Assembly (NCBI RefSeq): GCF_011947265.1
Contig: NZ_JAATHD010000033.1
Location: 1-57,753, forward strand
Source: Paenibacillus sp. HB172176
GTDB taxonomy: Bacteria > Bacillota > Bacilli > Paenibacillales > Paenibacillaceae
DNA length: 57,753 nt
Direction: 5' to 3'
Numbering within the stretch: the stretch's first letter is position 1; the number at the start of each line of letters is the position of its first letter. The notes below the pieces were generated by a model that was not told where the DNA came from, did not search any database, and saw only the letters and a list, made by a program, of their open reading frames with translations. The translations under genes were made by a program, and so were the position numbers. Below are positions 34,108 through 43,916 of the stretch, in pieces.

Positions 34108-35523
34108 CTAGTCCCGCAGCTGCCTGCGCGAGACACCGCTGCGCTGAGCGGCGAGCGTGACGCGCCGCCGCACCTCTTCGACCACCTTCGCGTTGAACAC
34201 GCTCGGAATGATGTACAATCGGCTCAGCTCGTCCTCGCCGATGACCGACGCGATCGCTTCCGCCGCAGCCAGCTTCATCTCCTCGTTAATGACCGACGCG
34301 CGGCTGTCCAGCGCGCCGCGAAATATCCCGGGGAAGCACAGCACGTTGTTGATCTGATTCGGATAATCGGATCTTCCGGTCGCGAAGACGCCGACGATAT
34401 CCTCGACCTGCTCCGGCCGAATTTCCGGCTCCGGATTCGCCATCGCGAAGACGATCGGATCCGCCGCCATGCTCATCACATCCTCGCGGCTGAGCAAGCC
34501 GCCCGCCGACACGCCGATGAACACGTCGGCTCCTGCCAGCGCATCCTTCAGTCCGCCGCTGAGGCGATCCTGATTCGTATTCTCCGCATACCATTGCCAC
34601 ATCGCGTTGTCATATTTTTTCTCGCTGCACAATATGCCCTCGCGATCCACGCCTACAATATGGCGCGCTCCTCCCGCAAGGAGCATCTTCGTGCAAGCCG
34701 TGCCGGCCGCTCCGATGCCGCATACGACGATGCGGGCATCCTCCAGCGTTCGTCCGGTCAGCTTCAGGGCATTGAGCAGCCCCGCGAACAATACAACGGC
34801 AGTCCCGTGCTGATCATCGTGAAAGACCGGAATGTCCAACTCGTCGCGCAATCTGCGCTCGATCTCGAAGCAGCGCGGGGCGGAGATGTCCTCGAGGTTG
34901 ATGCCGCCGAACGCGGGAGCGATGTTCTTGATCGCGGCGATGACCTCTTCGGTGTCCTGCGTATCCAGGCAGATCGGGAACGCGTCCACATCGGCGAACT
35001 GCTTGAACAGCATCGCCTTGCCCTCCATGACGGGCATCGCCGCATAGGGGCCGATGTTGCCGAGTCCCAGCACCGCGCTGCCGTCCGACACGACGGCGAC
35101 GGTGTTCCGCTTGATCGTCAGCGTATGCGCCTTCGACGGCGCGTCCGAGATCGCCTGGCAGACCCGCGCGACATCCGGCGTATACACCCGCGACAAATCA
35201 TCGCGATTCTGAATCGGCGTTTTCGGCTGAATCGTGATTTTTCCGCCGAGATGAAGCAGGAAGGTGCGGTCGGAGATATGAACCAGCTTGATGCCCTCGA
35301 CTGATTTCAGCGCATTCGTCAGCCGTTCGGACGCGCCTTGCTCCGTTATTTTGACCGTCAAATCCCGTATGCTCTTGTTCTTGTCCGTATGTATGACGTC
35401 AATTGCGACAATATCGCCCTTTGCGCCTTCGATTGCAGTAACAGCCTTGCTGAATTGGGCGAATGCAGTGTCAATCTCCAGCCTCAGAATAATCGTCTTT
35501 CCATCATTCAACCTTGCAGTCAT
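34108..35523 (-). CDS. NAD-type malic enzyme with N-terminal ACT-like domain
   Basis: A 471-residue enzyme converting malate to pyruvate and CO2. The first ~80 residues (LRLEIDTAFAQFSKAVTAIEGAKGDIVAI) form an ACT-like regulatory domain. The catalytic part has YTPDVARVCQAI, VAVVSDGSAVLGLGNIG, the metal-binding EDISAPRCFEIE, VFHDDQHGTAVV, the Rossmann sequence VVCGIGAAGTACTKML and late FAMANPEPEI. It resembles Bacillus YtsJ/MalS-like enzymes with an ACT domain. Codon use is strikingly GC-rich compared with neighbours, especially 34100-35100. The start ATG has AGGAGCTGATTCC upstream. Cofactor preference (NAD or NADP) is not readable by eye. Confidence 0.92.
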   Translation of the reverse strand: MTARLNDGKTIILRLEIDTAFAQFSKAVTAIEGAKGDIVAIDVIHTDKNKSIRDLTVKITEQGASERLTNALKSVEGIKLVHISDRTFLLHLGGKITIQPKTPIQNRDDLSRVYTPDVARVCQAISDAPSKAHTLTIKRNTVAVVSDGSAVLGLGNIGPYAAMPVMEGKAMLFKQFADVDAFPICLDTQDTEEVIAAIKNIAPAFGGINLEDISAPRCFEIERRLRDELDIPVFHDDQHGTAVVLFAGLLNALKLTGRTLEDARIVVCGIGAAGTACTKMLLAGGARHIVGVDREGILCSEKKYDNAMWQWYAENTNQDRLSGGLKDALAGADVFIGVSAGGLLSREDVMSMAADPIVFAMANPEPEIRPEQVEDIVGVFATGRSDYPNQINNVLCFPGIFRGALDSRASVINEEMKLAAAEAIASVIGEDELSRLYIIPSVFNAKVVEEVRRRVTLAAQRSGVSRRQLRD

Positions 35524-35600
35524 GGAATCAGCTCCTATTCATCTCTTTTCTGGTATAATGCACACATTCATTGTTACCCTATCCTATTCCATTTCCAATC

Positions 35601-35638
35601 AAAAAGAAAGCCGTCACTGCATCAATTGCAGAACGGCT
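35601..35638 (-). terminator. Terminator overlapping the glycosyltransferase stop codon
   Basis: On the minus strand AGCCGTTCTGCA pairs with TGCAG-TG-ACGGCT and is followed by TTCTTTTT. The stem contains the last codons and the TGA stop at 35614-35616. Confidence 0.75.
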
Positions 35639-36729
35639 GTCGGGCATTTCATCGCGTCGTATTGTTCGTCGCGCGTTTCGCGGAGCTTATCTCTGAACGC
35701 CTCCAGCGCGTCGCGGTCATGAATCAGCTTGAACCAGCGGTCGACCGTATCATTCGAGTCGAGCATTTCGCCAAAGCCGTTTTTGATAAAATATTCGCAA
35801 TTCTCTTCTTCCTGACCCGGAATCGGCTCGTAGAACAGCATGGGCAGCGCTTTGCTGAAGCCTTCCGTGCAGGTCATGCCGCCCGGCTTCGTTACGAGCA
35901 AATCGACGCCGTCCATCAGCTTGTTCACCTCGCGAGTGAAGCCCATAATCCGAATGTTGGGATGCTGGAACATCGGATCTGCCAGCATCTTCTCCCGCAT
36001 CTTCTCGTTGGAGCCTACGCAGAAGATGATTTGCGTCGATTCTCGCCATTTGGTCATATAGGATAAAGCATTGTCTTCGAACAAAATGCCCCAGCCTCCG
36101 CCCATAACGAGCACGGTTGGCAGCGGCTTAAGATCGAATTGCATTTGTACCTCGCACTTGTCGGAGGCTTGCCAGAAGTTCGGATGAACCGGAATGCCGG
36201 TTACCATGATCCGCTGTGGGAGCACCCCTTTCTCGATAAGCCGTTCCTTCACATCCGGAGTGGATACGAGATAATAGTTAACCTCTTGATTGACCCATGA
36301 TCCATGCGCGTCGTAATCCGTAATCAAAGTATATAGAGGCATATGGAGTCCGAGCCGCTTCAATCTTGCGACGACCGCGTTCGGAGCGGGATGCGTGCAA
36401 ACAATTAAATCAGGCTTCAGTTGTTCGATGACCTGCGAAGTGTGAGCGTACAACATGCGATGCATCGCGAGCTGAGTGAATCGATTGAACGACTTCTTAT
36501 AATTGCTGCGGTAGATCATTCCGACCATCTTGGGCCTGCTGCTTACCGTCCTCCGATAAGCGGCTACGATCATGGGCCCGATGACCGGATTGAGGAATTT
36601 TCCAAGCTCGATCACTCTTGCCGATATATCGGGACACAACTGCTTGAGTCCCGCAGAGAGCGCAAAAGCTGCTTGCGTATGGCCCGAACCGAAGCCTTCC
36701 GAAAGCAGGAGCACTCTTTTCTTACGCAT
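35614..36729 (-). CDS. Glycosyltransferase, MGDG synthase/UgtP-like (GT28)
   Basis: A 371-residue transferase. The N-terminal acceptor domain begins VLLLSEGFGSGHTQAA (glycine-rich loop typical of MGDG synthase family) and includes LIVCTHPAPNAVV and the ITDYDAHGSWVNQEV His region. The donor domain has VLVMGGGWGIL, IRIMGFTREVNKLMDGVDLLVTKPGGMTCTEG (nucleotide-sugar binding) and QEEENCEYF. Such enzymes glucosylate diacylglycerol to make membrane glycolipids or lipoteichoic acid anchors. Exact product is inferred. The start is ATG at 36729. It is divergent from kapB. Confidence 0.88.
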   Translation of the reverse strand: MRKKRVLLLSEGFGSGHTQAAFALSAGLKQLCPDISARVIELGKFLNPVIGPMIVAAYRRTVSSRPKMVGMIYRSNYKKSFNRFTQLAMHRMLYAHTSQVIEQLKPDLIVCTHPAPNAVVARLKRLGLHMPLYTLITDYDAHGSWVNQEVNYYLVSTPDVKERLIEKGVLPQRIMVTGIPVHPNFWQASDKCEVQMQFDLKPLPTVLVMGGGWGILFEDNALSYMTKWRESTQIIFCVGSNEKMREKMLADPMFQHPNIRIMGFTREVNKLMDGVDLLVTKPGGMTCTEGFSKALPMLFYEPIPGQEEENCEYFIKNGFGEMLDSNDTVDRWFKLIHDRDALEAFRDKLRETRDEQYDAMKCPTAVLQLMQ

Positions 36730-36866
36730 ACTCTCACCTACTTTTCTTCTTCCATATTACTTCTCATGTCAGGCTAATTCAAGTTAAGATATGCGACTTG
36801 CGAATTAACAGACGTTCCTATACAGTAATCACATGCGATTCACATGGATAGGAGGCTGATTGACAT

Positions 36867-37262
36867 ATGTCTACAGCGGAAAATGAAATGCACGAATATC
36901 AAGCGGGAGATCTTGTCCAGGCGGAGGTTCGCACCGGCGTCTATGCGGCAGAGTTCATGGAGAGAAACGGTCCGCGCGCGCTTGTCAGCATAAAGGCAGT
37001 ACTAAAACATCCGGAACAAGGCGATTTGCATCAGCCTTATAATCCGGATGCGGCGATGTTTCATGAACGGAGAGCGCTCAGCTACACAGAGAAAACCAAT
37101 GTTCTGCTGCGGGATTTGAAGCCGTATCGCGGCGAGCTGCCCGATTATAAGCTGTCTTTGCATGCGGCTGTCGAAGCCGAGAAGAGATCGCTCGACAGTC
37201 TGCTGCGTTGGGCGGCGAAAAGCCTGGAGCTGCTCGAGCAGCTTGAGAAGGACTATCGATAA
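36867..37262 (+). CDS. kapB: Kinase-associated protein B
   Basis: A 131-residue protein matching Bacillus KapB. VLKHPEQGDLHQPYNPD, FHERRALSYTEKTNV and YRGELPDYKLSLHAAVE align closely with its known core. In B. subtilis KapB is needed for activity of sporulation kinase KinB and is co-transcribed with it. Here no kinase gene adjoins, but a KinB-like kinase lies at 14821-16500. B. subtilis KapB is called a lipoprotein, yet neither signal peptide nor lipobox cysteine is seen here. AGGAGG precedes the ATG by 11 nt. Confidence 0.9.
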   Translation: MSTAENEMHEYQAGDLVQAEVRTGVYAAEFMERNGPRALVSIKAVLKHPEQGDLHQPYNPDAAMFHERRALSYTEKTNVLLRDLKPYRGELPDYKLSLHAAVEAEKRSLDSLLRWAAKSLELLEQLEKDYR

Positions 37263-37331
37263 GAAGCGTATCGATTGCCCCCGCTGTCGACAGTGTCTGC
37301 GCAGGTATTGGCCGCAAGCCCGGCTTCGGGG

Positions 37332-38696
37332 TTATTCGTTAATGAATGCCGTTTGAAGCGGCTTGCGATACACCACTTGCAAACCCAGTCCTTCGGATAA
37401 AGCGGCGAGCGGAACGAAGGTTTTTCCCTCGACCTTCGTTCCAAAAGTGAAGGATTGCATATAAGCGGGTTCGGCGTTCAAGGTTTTGGTCTCGCTGTTC
37501 ACTACATATGTTTTGGCGTCAAGCGTAATTTCCACTGTACGATCTTGTAACGTAATGACTGCGGTATTTGTTGCAGTTACCCACTCCAAATCCGCGCCAA
37601 TCGCATCCGTAATGTCGCGCAGGGAGATGAAGGTGCGATCCTTCTTCAGCGTCGGCGTATACTTCGTAATAACCTGCTGGCCGTTCACGACAACGGAGAT
37701 CGGCACCGACGCATCGCGCGGCTGCACAGTGCGATAATCGTCCCAGAGCAGCTTCGAGAACGCCTTGCCGAGCGCCTCGTACCCGTCTTCGTTAGGATGA
37801 TAATCGCCATGCGCGATATTGGTGAGGGCGAGCACGGACGGTTCGATGGCGGCAGCGGCATCCGCCTCGATCAGCTCCAAGCCCTTCTCTGCGAATTCGC
37901 TTACGAAAGCATCAAGCACCTCTTGAATGCCGGATTGCCCCTTCTGCAGAAATTCGACGGTTGAAGCGGGAAGCTGGTACGTATTGAACAGCTTCGGTAT
38001 CGGCAAATATTGATTGGAAATAATCACTTCTGCGTTCGGCGCAAGCTCGGCGAGCTTGTTCAGAATGCTTTGCAGCTCAGCCTGATAATCCTTCAACAGA
38101 CTGTCAAGCGAGTCGCTCAGATCTTGCTGCTTGTCTGCGGACATTTGGTTGAAGGCGGTATCTTTGCCGTACTCGTCGAGCTTGTCGAACAAGGTGAGGA
38201 AGTCGTTGCCGCCAATATTGATAAGGATAAGCTCCGCGTCTTCAATATCTTCTATTAACTGTGGAGACTGCATCAGAATGTCTTCGGCGCGGGGATCCTT
38301 CTTGCTCGACGGCACTTCGTCGGAGGTCAGCGTTTCCTGCTGTATGGAAGCGCCGAGCCAAGCATTCAGATCATGTGTGGTCAGTCCGATAATGCCGTAG
38401 TTCGCGTATTCCGCCCGGAGACCATGGAACAGCGCCTGCTCGTAGACATGCTCTCCAATGCCGTAAGGAATTGAATCGAGTCCGAAGCCCATCTCGTAGC
38501 CCGCGGCCAGCGAATCGCCGATCGCGACGATGCCGTAGCTGTCGACGGCTTGCGATACGGGAAGCATGTCCACCTTGGCGTCTATGTAATTCGAGCTTGC
38601 GGAAGGCGCAGCCAGGACGCCTGAAGTCGTGAGGGATCCGGCGATAATAACAGTTGCTGTCGTTCTGAAAATCGAGTTCCTTAATTTGCTATACAA
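37332..38696 (-). CDS. Secreted SGNH/GDSL esterase with copper-amine-oxidase-like stalk domain
   Basis: A 454-residue exported hydrolase. After a signal peptide (FRTTATVIIAGSLTTSGVLA-A) comes the SGNH domain: block I IVAIGDSLAAGYEMG (Ser), block II NYGIIGLTTHDL, block III LINIGGNDFLTLF and block V GDYHPNEDGYEALG (Asp/His). The C-terminal ~110 residues (ISVVVNGQQVITKYTPTLKKDRTFISLRDITDAIGADLEW) are the copper amine oxidase N-terminal-like fold used as a surface stalk in Paenibacillaceae. The chosen start is TTG at 38696 with AAAGGATG upstream. The longer open frame runs into the gltB leader and lacks a site. Confidence 0.88.
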   Translation of the reverse strand: MYSKLRNSIFRTTATVIIAGSLTTSGVLAAPSASSNYIDAKVDMLPVSQAVDSYGIVAIGDSLAAGYEMGFGLDSIPYGIGEHVYEQALFHGLRAEYANYGIIGLTTHDLNAWLGASIQQETLTSDEVPSSKKDPRAEDILMQSPQLIEDIEDAELILINIGGNDFLTLFDKLDEYGKDTAFNQMSADKQQDLSDSLDSLLKDYQAELQSILNKLAELAPNAEVIISNQYLPIPKLFNTYQLPASTVEFLQKGQSGIQEVLDAFVSEFAEKGLELIEADAAAAIEPSVLALTNIAHGDYHPNEDGYEALGKAFSKLLWDDYRTVQPRDASVPISVVVNGQQVITKYTPTLKKDRTFISLRDITDAIGADLEWVTATNTAVITLQDRTVEITLDAKTYVVNSETKTLNAEPAYMQSFTFGTKVEGKTFVPLAALSEGLGLQVVYRKPLQTAFINE

Positions 38697-38774
38697 CGTG
38701 TACACATCCTTTTGATATGATGAATTTAGAAGAGGCCGTTTGAAAAGTTTATCGACATTATAAAAAATATTAAA

Positions 38775-38803
38775 TTGATTCCCTTTTGCCCTAATGATAA
38801 AAT
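38775..38803 (+). promoter_or_regulatory. Candidate gltB promoter
   Basis: TTGATT (38775-38780), a 17-bp spacer, then TAAAAT (38798-38803). This would leave a leader of about 175 nt before gltB, in which I recognise no known riboswitch. Confidence 0.5.
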
Positions 38804-38988
38804 AATATAATAATCGCTTAGCAACGGGTGTTGGCAAGGGGATGGCAAGAGCAGGCCGGGTGCGCCTCGCCCACTTCCATTCTATGATATTTCCAGCCAA
38901 AAATGAAGCCAATATAAGTGATCTATCCGAATTCATTGCATTCATGAATCGCTTACCCCAAAATCTTCTGATAGAGAGGTTGCACACA

Positions 38989-41900
38989 ATGAAAGAACGT
39001 ATTTTTGGATTGCCGCCTAAGCAAGGACTTTACGACCCGCAATTTGAGAAGGACGCTTGCGGAATGGGCTTTGTAGCCAACATTAAGGGGAGAAAGTCAC
39101 ACAAAATCATTCAGCAGGCGCTGACGCTGCTCGAGAATATGGAGCATCGCGGAGGCCAGGGCGCCGAGACGAACACGGGCGACGGAGCAGGTATTCTCCT
39201 GCAGATTCCGCATGCCTTCTTCGAAGCTGAGCTGAAGAAGCAAAACATCGCGCTTCCTGCCCAGGGCGAATATGCTGTAGGCATGATCTTCATGCCGCAG
39301 GACGCATCCGCGCGTGAAGCCATCGAACGCGAGCTGGAGGACATTATCAGCGAAGAGAAACAGACGCTGATCGGCTGGCGTACGGTTCCTACACAGGACG
39401 AGAAGCTTGGCAAATCCGCGCTTCTGGTGAAGCCTTATGTTCGCCAGGTGTTTATCGGCAAGAATGCCGATTTGCAGGACACGCTTGCTTTTGAACGCAA
39501 ATTGTATGTTATTCGCAAGCGCGCAGAGCTTGCTGTTCGCTACGCCGGCAAGCCGGGCGGAGACATGTTCTACTTCTCGAGCTTGTCCTCGAAGAAGATT
39601 GTTTACAAAGGCATGCTGACAACGGAGCAGGTTCGCTCCTTCTATACGGAATTGAACGACGAGACTGTCGTGACCGCAATGGCTTTAGTGCATTCACGCT
39701 TCAGCACGAATACATTCCCGAGCTGGGAGCGCGCGCATCCGTTCCATTATTTAATTCACAATGGCGAGATCAACACGCTTCGCGGCAACGTGAACTGGAT
39801 GCATGCGCGGCAGACGCTGTTCGCGAGCGAGCTGTTCGGCGACGACCTCGAGAAGATCAAACCGATTATCAATCCGGACGGCTCCGATACGGCGATGTTC
39901 GACAACACCTTGGAGTTCATGTACCTGGCAGGCCGTTCGCTGCCGCATGCGGCGATGATGATGGTTCCAGAGCCATGGTCGGGCGACGAGGGCATGAGCG
40001 ACGAGCGCAAAGCGTTCTACGAATACCACAGTACGCTGATGGAGCCTTGGGACGGTCCAGCCGCAATGGGCTTCACTGACGGCTCCATGATCGGTGCGAT
40101 GCTGGATCGCAACGGACTTCGCCCGGCTCGTTATTACGTGACGAAGGACGATCATATTATTCTGGGCTCGGAAGCCGGTACGGTTGAAATTCCTGCCGAG
40201 GATATTTTGTACAAGGACCGTCTCCGTCCTGGACGCATGCTGCTTGTCGATACGGAGCAAGGCCGCATTATTTCCGACGAGGAAGTGAAAGCGGCAATCG
40301 CAGCCGAGCATCCCTACCGGGAATGGCTGAACGAGCATCTTATCGATCTTGAGGATCTTCCGGAAGCGCCTGAGCTTCCTGAGTACAGCCACAGCACGGT
40401 GCAGAAGCGTCAGCAAGCCTTCGGCTACACGTTCGAAGACATTCGCAAGGTGCTGGAGCCGATGGCGGGCAGCGGTCAAGAGCCGATCGCATCGATGGGC
40501 TACGACGCGCCGCTTGCGATTCTGTCTCAGAAGCCGCAGCGCTTGTACAATTATTTCAAACAGCTATTCGCTCAAGTTACGAATCCGCCGATCGACGCGA
40601 TTCGCGAAGAGATTATTACTTCGACCGGCACGACAATCGGACCGGAGCGCAATCTGCTGAGTCCGGAGCCGGAGAGCTGCCGTCATATCAAGCTCGACAC
40701 TCCGATTCTGTCGAATGAGCAATTCGCCAAGCTGCGCCATGTGCGCCGTCCGGGCTTCAAGTCGATTACGCTGCCGATTTTCTTCGCGGCTGACAGCGGC
40801 GAGGAGGGGCTCCGCGCAGCGCTGAAGCAAATGTGCGAAGCTGCCGACCGTGTCATTGACAAAGGCCATAATGTGCTTATTCTATCCGACCGCGGCGTGG
40901 ACAAAGAGAATGCGGCCATTCCGGCCTTGCTGGCGGTAGCGGCGCTGCATCATCATTTGATTCGTCAAGGCACAAGAACAAAGGTATCTCTCCTGCTTGA
41001 ATCCGGCGAGCCGCGCGAAGTGCATCATTTCGCCTTGCTGCTGGGCTACGGCATCAGCGCGATCAATCCGTATCTGGCTTTCGAAACGCTGGACGACATG
41101 ATCAGACAGGGCATGCTGAAGGGCATCTCGCATGACAAGGCTGTCAAGAACTTCATCAAAGCCGGAACGAAGGGCGTGGTCAAGGTTCTGTCGAAGATGG
41201 GCATCTCCACGATTCAATCCTATCGCGGCGCTCAAATCTTCGAGGCGCTCGGTCTTCGCGAGGATGTTATCAACGAGTACTTCACTTGGACGCCGTCCCG
41301 TATTGGCGGCATTGGTCTAGACGTGATTGCGGCTGATACTTTGAAGCATCATAACCGCGCGTTCTCCGAGCAGGAGGGCGCCGAGAAGGAGCTGGACTCC
41401 GGCGGCGATTATCAATGGCGGAAAGACGGAGAGGATCATCTCTTCACGCCGCAGACGATTCATACGCTGCAGATGGCTTCGCGCTCGAACGATTATAAGC
41501 TGTACAAGAAGTTCTCCGAGCTTGTTCAAGGCGAGAACAAGAAGAACTTGACGCTTCGTTCCCTGCTCGACTTCAAGCCGGGCGGCGTAGCGGTGCCGCT
41601 TGAAGAAGTAGAATCCGTTGAGTCCATCGTGAAGCGTTTCAAGACCGGCGCGATGTCGTTCGGCTCCATAAGCAAGGAAGCGCATGAAAGCCTCGCGATT
41701 GCGATGAACCGCCTTGGCGGCAAATCGAACACAGGCGAGGGCGGAGAGGATCCGAATCGTTTCACGCCTGACGAGAACGGCGATTTGCGCCGCAGCGCGA
41801 TCAAGCAGGTCGCATCCGGACGCTTCGGCGTAACAAGCAACTATCTCGTGAATGCGGACGAAATTCAGATCAAGATGGCGCAAGGCGCCAAGCCGGGCGA

Positions 41901-43593
41901 AGGCGGTCAGCTTCCGGGTCTCAAGGTATACCCATGGGTTGCCGAGGTTCGCGGTTCGACGCCGGGTGTTGGCTTGATCTCGCCTCCTCCGCATCATGAT
42001 ATCTATTCCATCGAGGATTTGGCGGAGCTGATTCATGATCTGAAGAATGCGAATCCGCGCGCGCGGATTAACGTGAAGCTCGTTTCCGAGGTCGGCGTTG
42101 GCACGATCGCGGCAGGCGTTGCGAAGGGACGCGCCGATGTGATCATGGTCAGCGGCTTCGACGGCGGCACAGGCGCGTCGCCGATGGGGTCGATCCGACA
42201 TGCGGGTCTGCCATGGGAGCTTGGCGTTGCCGAGACGCATCAGACGTTGATGCTGAACAATCTGCGCGACCGCGTAACGCTGGAGACTGACGGCAAGATG
42301 ATGAACGGCCGCGATGTGGCGATTGCAGCATTGCTGGGAGCCGAAGAATACGGCTTCTCTACTGCTCCGCTTATCGTGCTTGGCTGTATCATGATGCGCG
42401 TTTGCCAACTGGATACATGTCCTGTCGGCGTAGCGACTCAGAATCCGGAGCTTCGCAAGAAGTTCATGGGCGCTCCGTCCCATGTCGTGAATTATTTGCG
42501 CTTTATTGCGGAGGATCTGCGCGAGATTATGGCGGAGCTTGGCTTCCGTACGATTGAAGAGATGATCGGGCGCGTGGATCGTCTGGAGACGAAATCTTTG
42601 ATCGAGCATTACAAGGCGAAGGGCCTTGACCTGTCGGGCATTCTCTATGAAGCGGATGTACCGAAGGATGCGGCTCGCCATTGCGTGCAAGAGCAAAATC
42701 ATGGACTTGATCTGTCTCTGGATGTGCAGCAGCTTGTACCGAACGCGAAGCCTGCTCTTGAGAGCGGCGAACTCGTTCGCGGCACGTTCCCGATTCTGAA
42801 TACGAATCGAGTTGTCGGAACGATCCTCGGCTCCGAGGTCACTCGCAAGTATGGCGCGAAGGGATTGCCTGAGGACACGATCTGGTATCAATTTGAAGGA
42901 ACGGCTGGACAAAGCTTTGGTGCGTTCGTGCCGAACGGCATTACTTTGTCGATCGAGGGAGATTCCAATGACTACTTCGGCAAAGGCCTCTCCGGCGGCA
43001 AGATCATCGTAGCTCCATCGCCGAAAGCGACCTTCGTTGCGGAAGAGAATGTCATTATCGGCAACACGGCTCTGTACGGCGCGACCAGCGGCGAAGCATA
43101 TATCCGCGGTATCGCGGGCGAGCGCTTCGCGGTTCGGAACAGCGGCGCGAGCGTAGTCGTTGAAGGCGTGGGCGACCATGGCTGCGAATATATGACTGGC
43201 GGACGCGTAGTCGTGCTTGGCGGCACGGGCCGCAACTTCGGCGCCGGAATGTCCGGCGGGGTTGCTTATATCTATGATGCGAAGGGCGACTTCTATAACA
43301 ACTGCAATCTGGAGATGGTGCTTCTGGAGCGTGTGGAAGACGAAGCGGATGCCTCGGCTTTGCATGACATGATCGAGAAGCATGTGAAATACACGGAGAG
43401 CGCTGTTGGATCAGCGGTGCTTGCGGATTGGGAATCGGCGAAGTCGAAATTCGTCAAGGTCATTCCGAAGGACTACAAGCGCATGCTGGAGCAGATTCAG
43501 AAGGCAGAGGACTCCGGCCTGCAAGGCGGGGACGCGCTTCTGGCGGCGTTCGAAGCCAACAAGCGCGAGCTGGCTCGCGCAGGCGGGAAGTAA
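38989..43593 (+). CDS. gltB: Glutamate synthase large subunit
   Basis: A 1534-residue enzyme making glutamate from glutamine and 2-oxoglutarate. A 23-residue propeptide precedes the catalytic Cys (EKDACGMGFVANIKG). It is followed by the glutaminase domain, a central domain, the FMN barrel with GGKSNTGEGGEDPNRF and HHDIYSIEDLAELI, the 3Fe-4S cysteines in CIMMRVCQLDTCPVG, and the GXGXG beta-helix (MTGGRVVVLGGTGRNFGAGMSGG). The ATG at 38989 has GAGAGG 9 nt upstream; an in-frame start 49 codons earlier would misplace the propeptide. The small subunit gene gltD is not next to it. A strong terminator follows. Confidence 0.97.
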   Translation: MKERIFGLPPKQGLYDPQFEKDACGMGFVANIKGRKSHKIIQQALTLLENMEHRGGQGAETNTGDGAGILLQIPHAFFEAELKKQNIALPAQGEYAVGMIFMPQDASAREAIERELEDIISEEKQTLIGWRTVPTQDEKLGKSALLVKPYVRQVFIGKNADLQDTLAFERKLYVIRKRAELAVRYAGKPGGDMFYFSSLSSKKIVYKGMLTTEQVRSFYTELNDETVVTAMALVHSRFSTNTFPSWERAHPFHYLIHNGEINTLRGNVNWMHARQTLFASELFGDDLEKIKPIINPDGSDTAMFDNTLEFMYLAGRSLPHAAMMMVPEPWSGDEGMSDERKAFYEYHSTLMEPWDGPAAMGFTDGSMIGAMLDRNGLRPARYYVTKDDHIILGSEAGTVEIPAEDILYKDRLRPGRMLLVDTEQGRIISDEEVKAAIAAEHPYREWLNEHLIDLEDLPEAPELPEYSHSTVQKRQQAFGYTFEDIRKVLEPMAGSGQEPIASMGYDAPLAILSQKPQRLYNYFKQLFAQVTNPPIDAIREEIITSTGTTIGPERNLLSPEPESCRHIKLDTPILSNEQFAKLRHVRRPGFKSITLPIFFAADSGEEGLRAALKQMCEAADRVIDKGHNVLILSDRGVDKENAAIPALLAVAALHHHLIRQGTRTKVSLLLESGEPREVHHFALLLGYGISAINPYLAFETLDDMIRQGMLKGISHDKAVKNFIKAGTKGVVKVLSKMGISTIQSYRGAQIFEALGLREDVINEYFTWTPSRIGGIGLDVIAADTLKHHNRAFSEQEGAEKELDSGGDYQWRKDGEDHLFTPQTIHTLQMASRSNDYKLYKKFSELVQGENKKNLTLRSLLDFKPGGVAVPLEEVESVESIVKRFKTGAMSFGSISKEAHESLAIAMNRLGGKSNTGEGGEDPNRFTPDENGDLRRSAIKQVASGRFGVTSNYLVNADEIQIKMAQGAKPGEGGQLPGLKVYPWVAEVRGSTPGVGLISPPPHHDIYSIEDLAELIHDLKNANPRARINVKLVSEVGVGTIAAGVAKGRADVIMVSGFDGGTGASPMGSIRHAGLPWELGVAETHQTLMLNNLRDRVTLETDGKMMNGRDVAIAALLGAEEYGFSTAPLIVLGCIMMRVCQLDTCPVGVATQNPELRKKFMGAPSHVVNYLRFIAEDLREIMAELGFRTIEEMIGRVDRLETKSLIEHYKAKGLDLSGILYEADVPKDAARHCVQEQNHGLDLSLDVQQLVPNAKPALESGELVRGTFPILNTNRVVGTILGSEVTRKYGAKGLPEDTIWYQFEGTAGQSFGAFVPNGITLSIEGDSNDYFGKGLSGGKIIVAPSPKATFVAEENVIIGNTALYGATSGEAYIRGIAGERFAVRNSGASVVVEGVGDHGCEYMTGGRVVVLGGTGRNFGAGMSGGVAYIYDAKGDFYNNCNLEMVLLERVEDEADASALHDMIEKHVKYTESAVGSAVLADWESAKSKFVKVIPKDYKRMLEQIQKAEDSGLQGGDALLAAFEANKRELARAGGK

Positions 43594-43683
43594 GAACCCC
43601 TCTGCTAGGCAAGAGTTAGCTAAATGATGGATTGCGCTTGCTGTAAGCAGTTCACTCCAGAATAACGAGTTGCGCATTAAGCA

Positions 43684-43725
43684 GAAGGTTCGCAATGAGG
43701 CAGCACGCCTTGTTGCGAACCTTCT
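43684..43725 (+). terminator. Terminator of gltB
   Basis: AGAAGGTTCGCAA pairs perfectly with TTGCGAACCTTCT around a 16-nt loop and is followed by TTTGTTT. Confidence 0.92.
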
Positions 43726-43827
43726 TTTGTTTGAGAAGGGGCTGGATTCAACGAGGGAATTGGAACGGAGCGCCGCAGGATGGTTTGCAGGTTCAACGGA
43801 ACGAAGGGTGCTAGTTAGTCGCAGGTG

Positions 43828-43895
43828 TAGAAAGTAACTCTGTAAGGTCGGATTGGAGCGAAATGACGTATATAGGTCTAGAAAGTAACTCTGTA
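43828..43895. repeat. 51-bp repeat pair (TAGAAAGTAACTCTGTA)
   Basis: The 17-mer TAGAAAGTAACTCTGTA occurs at 43828 and again at 43879, exactly 51 bp apart. The sequence is unlike the array that follows. It has only a quasi-palindromic character (AGAAAGT-A-ACTCTGT). Confidence 0.8.
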
Positions 43896-43916
43896 GAATT
43901 ATAACGAGCAAGCCCT

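Noticed and set aside
34084..35304. 406-codon plus-strand frame opposite the malic enzyme gene
   Set aside because: The Arg/His/Asp-rich product is typical of antisense frames in GC-rich genes; malic enzyme is clear on the other strand.
38815..38988. A riboswitch or T-box in the gltB leader
   Set aside because: No T-box sequence, anti-terminator pair or known riboswitch core was seen.
41317..43383. 688-codon minus-strand frame opposite gltB
   Set aside because: A shadow of gltB codon bias, rich in H, R and A with no domain pattern.
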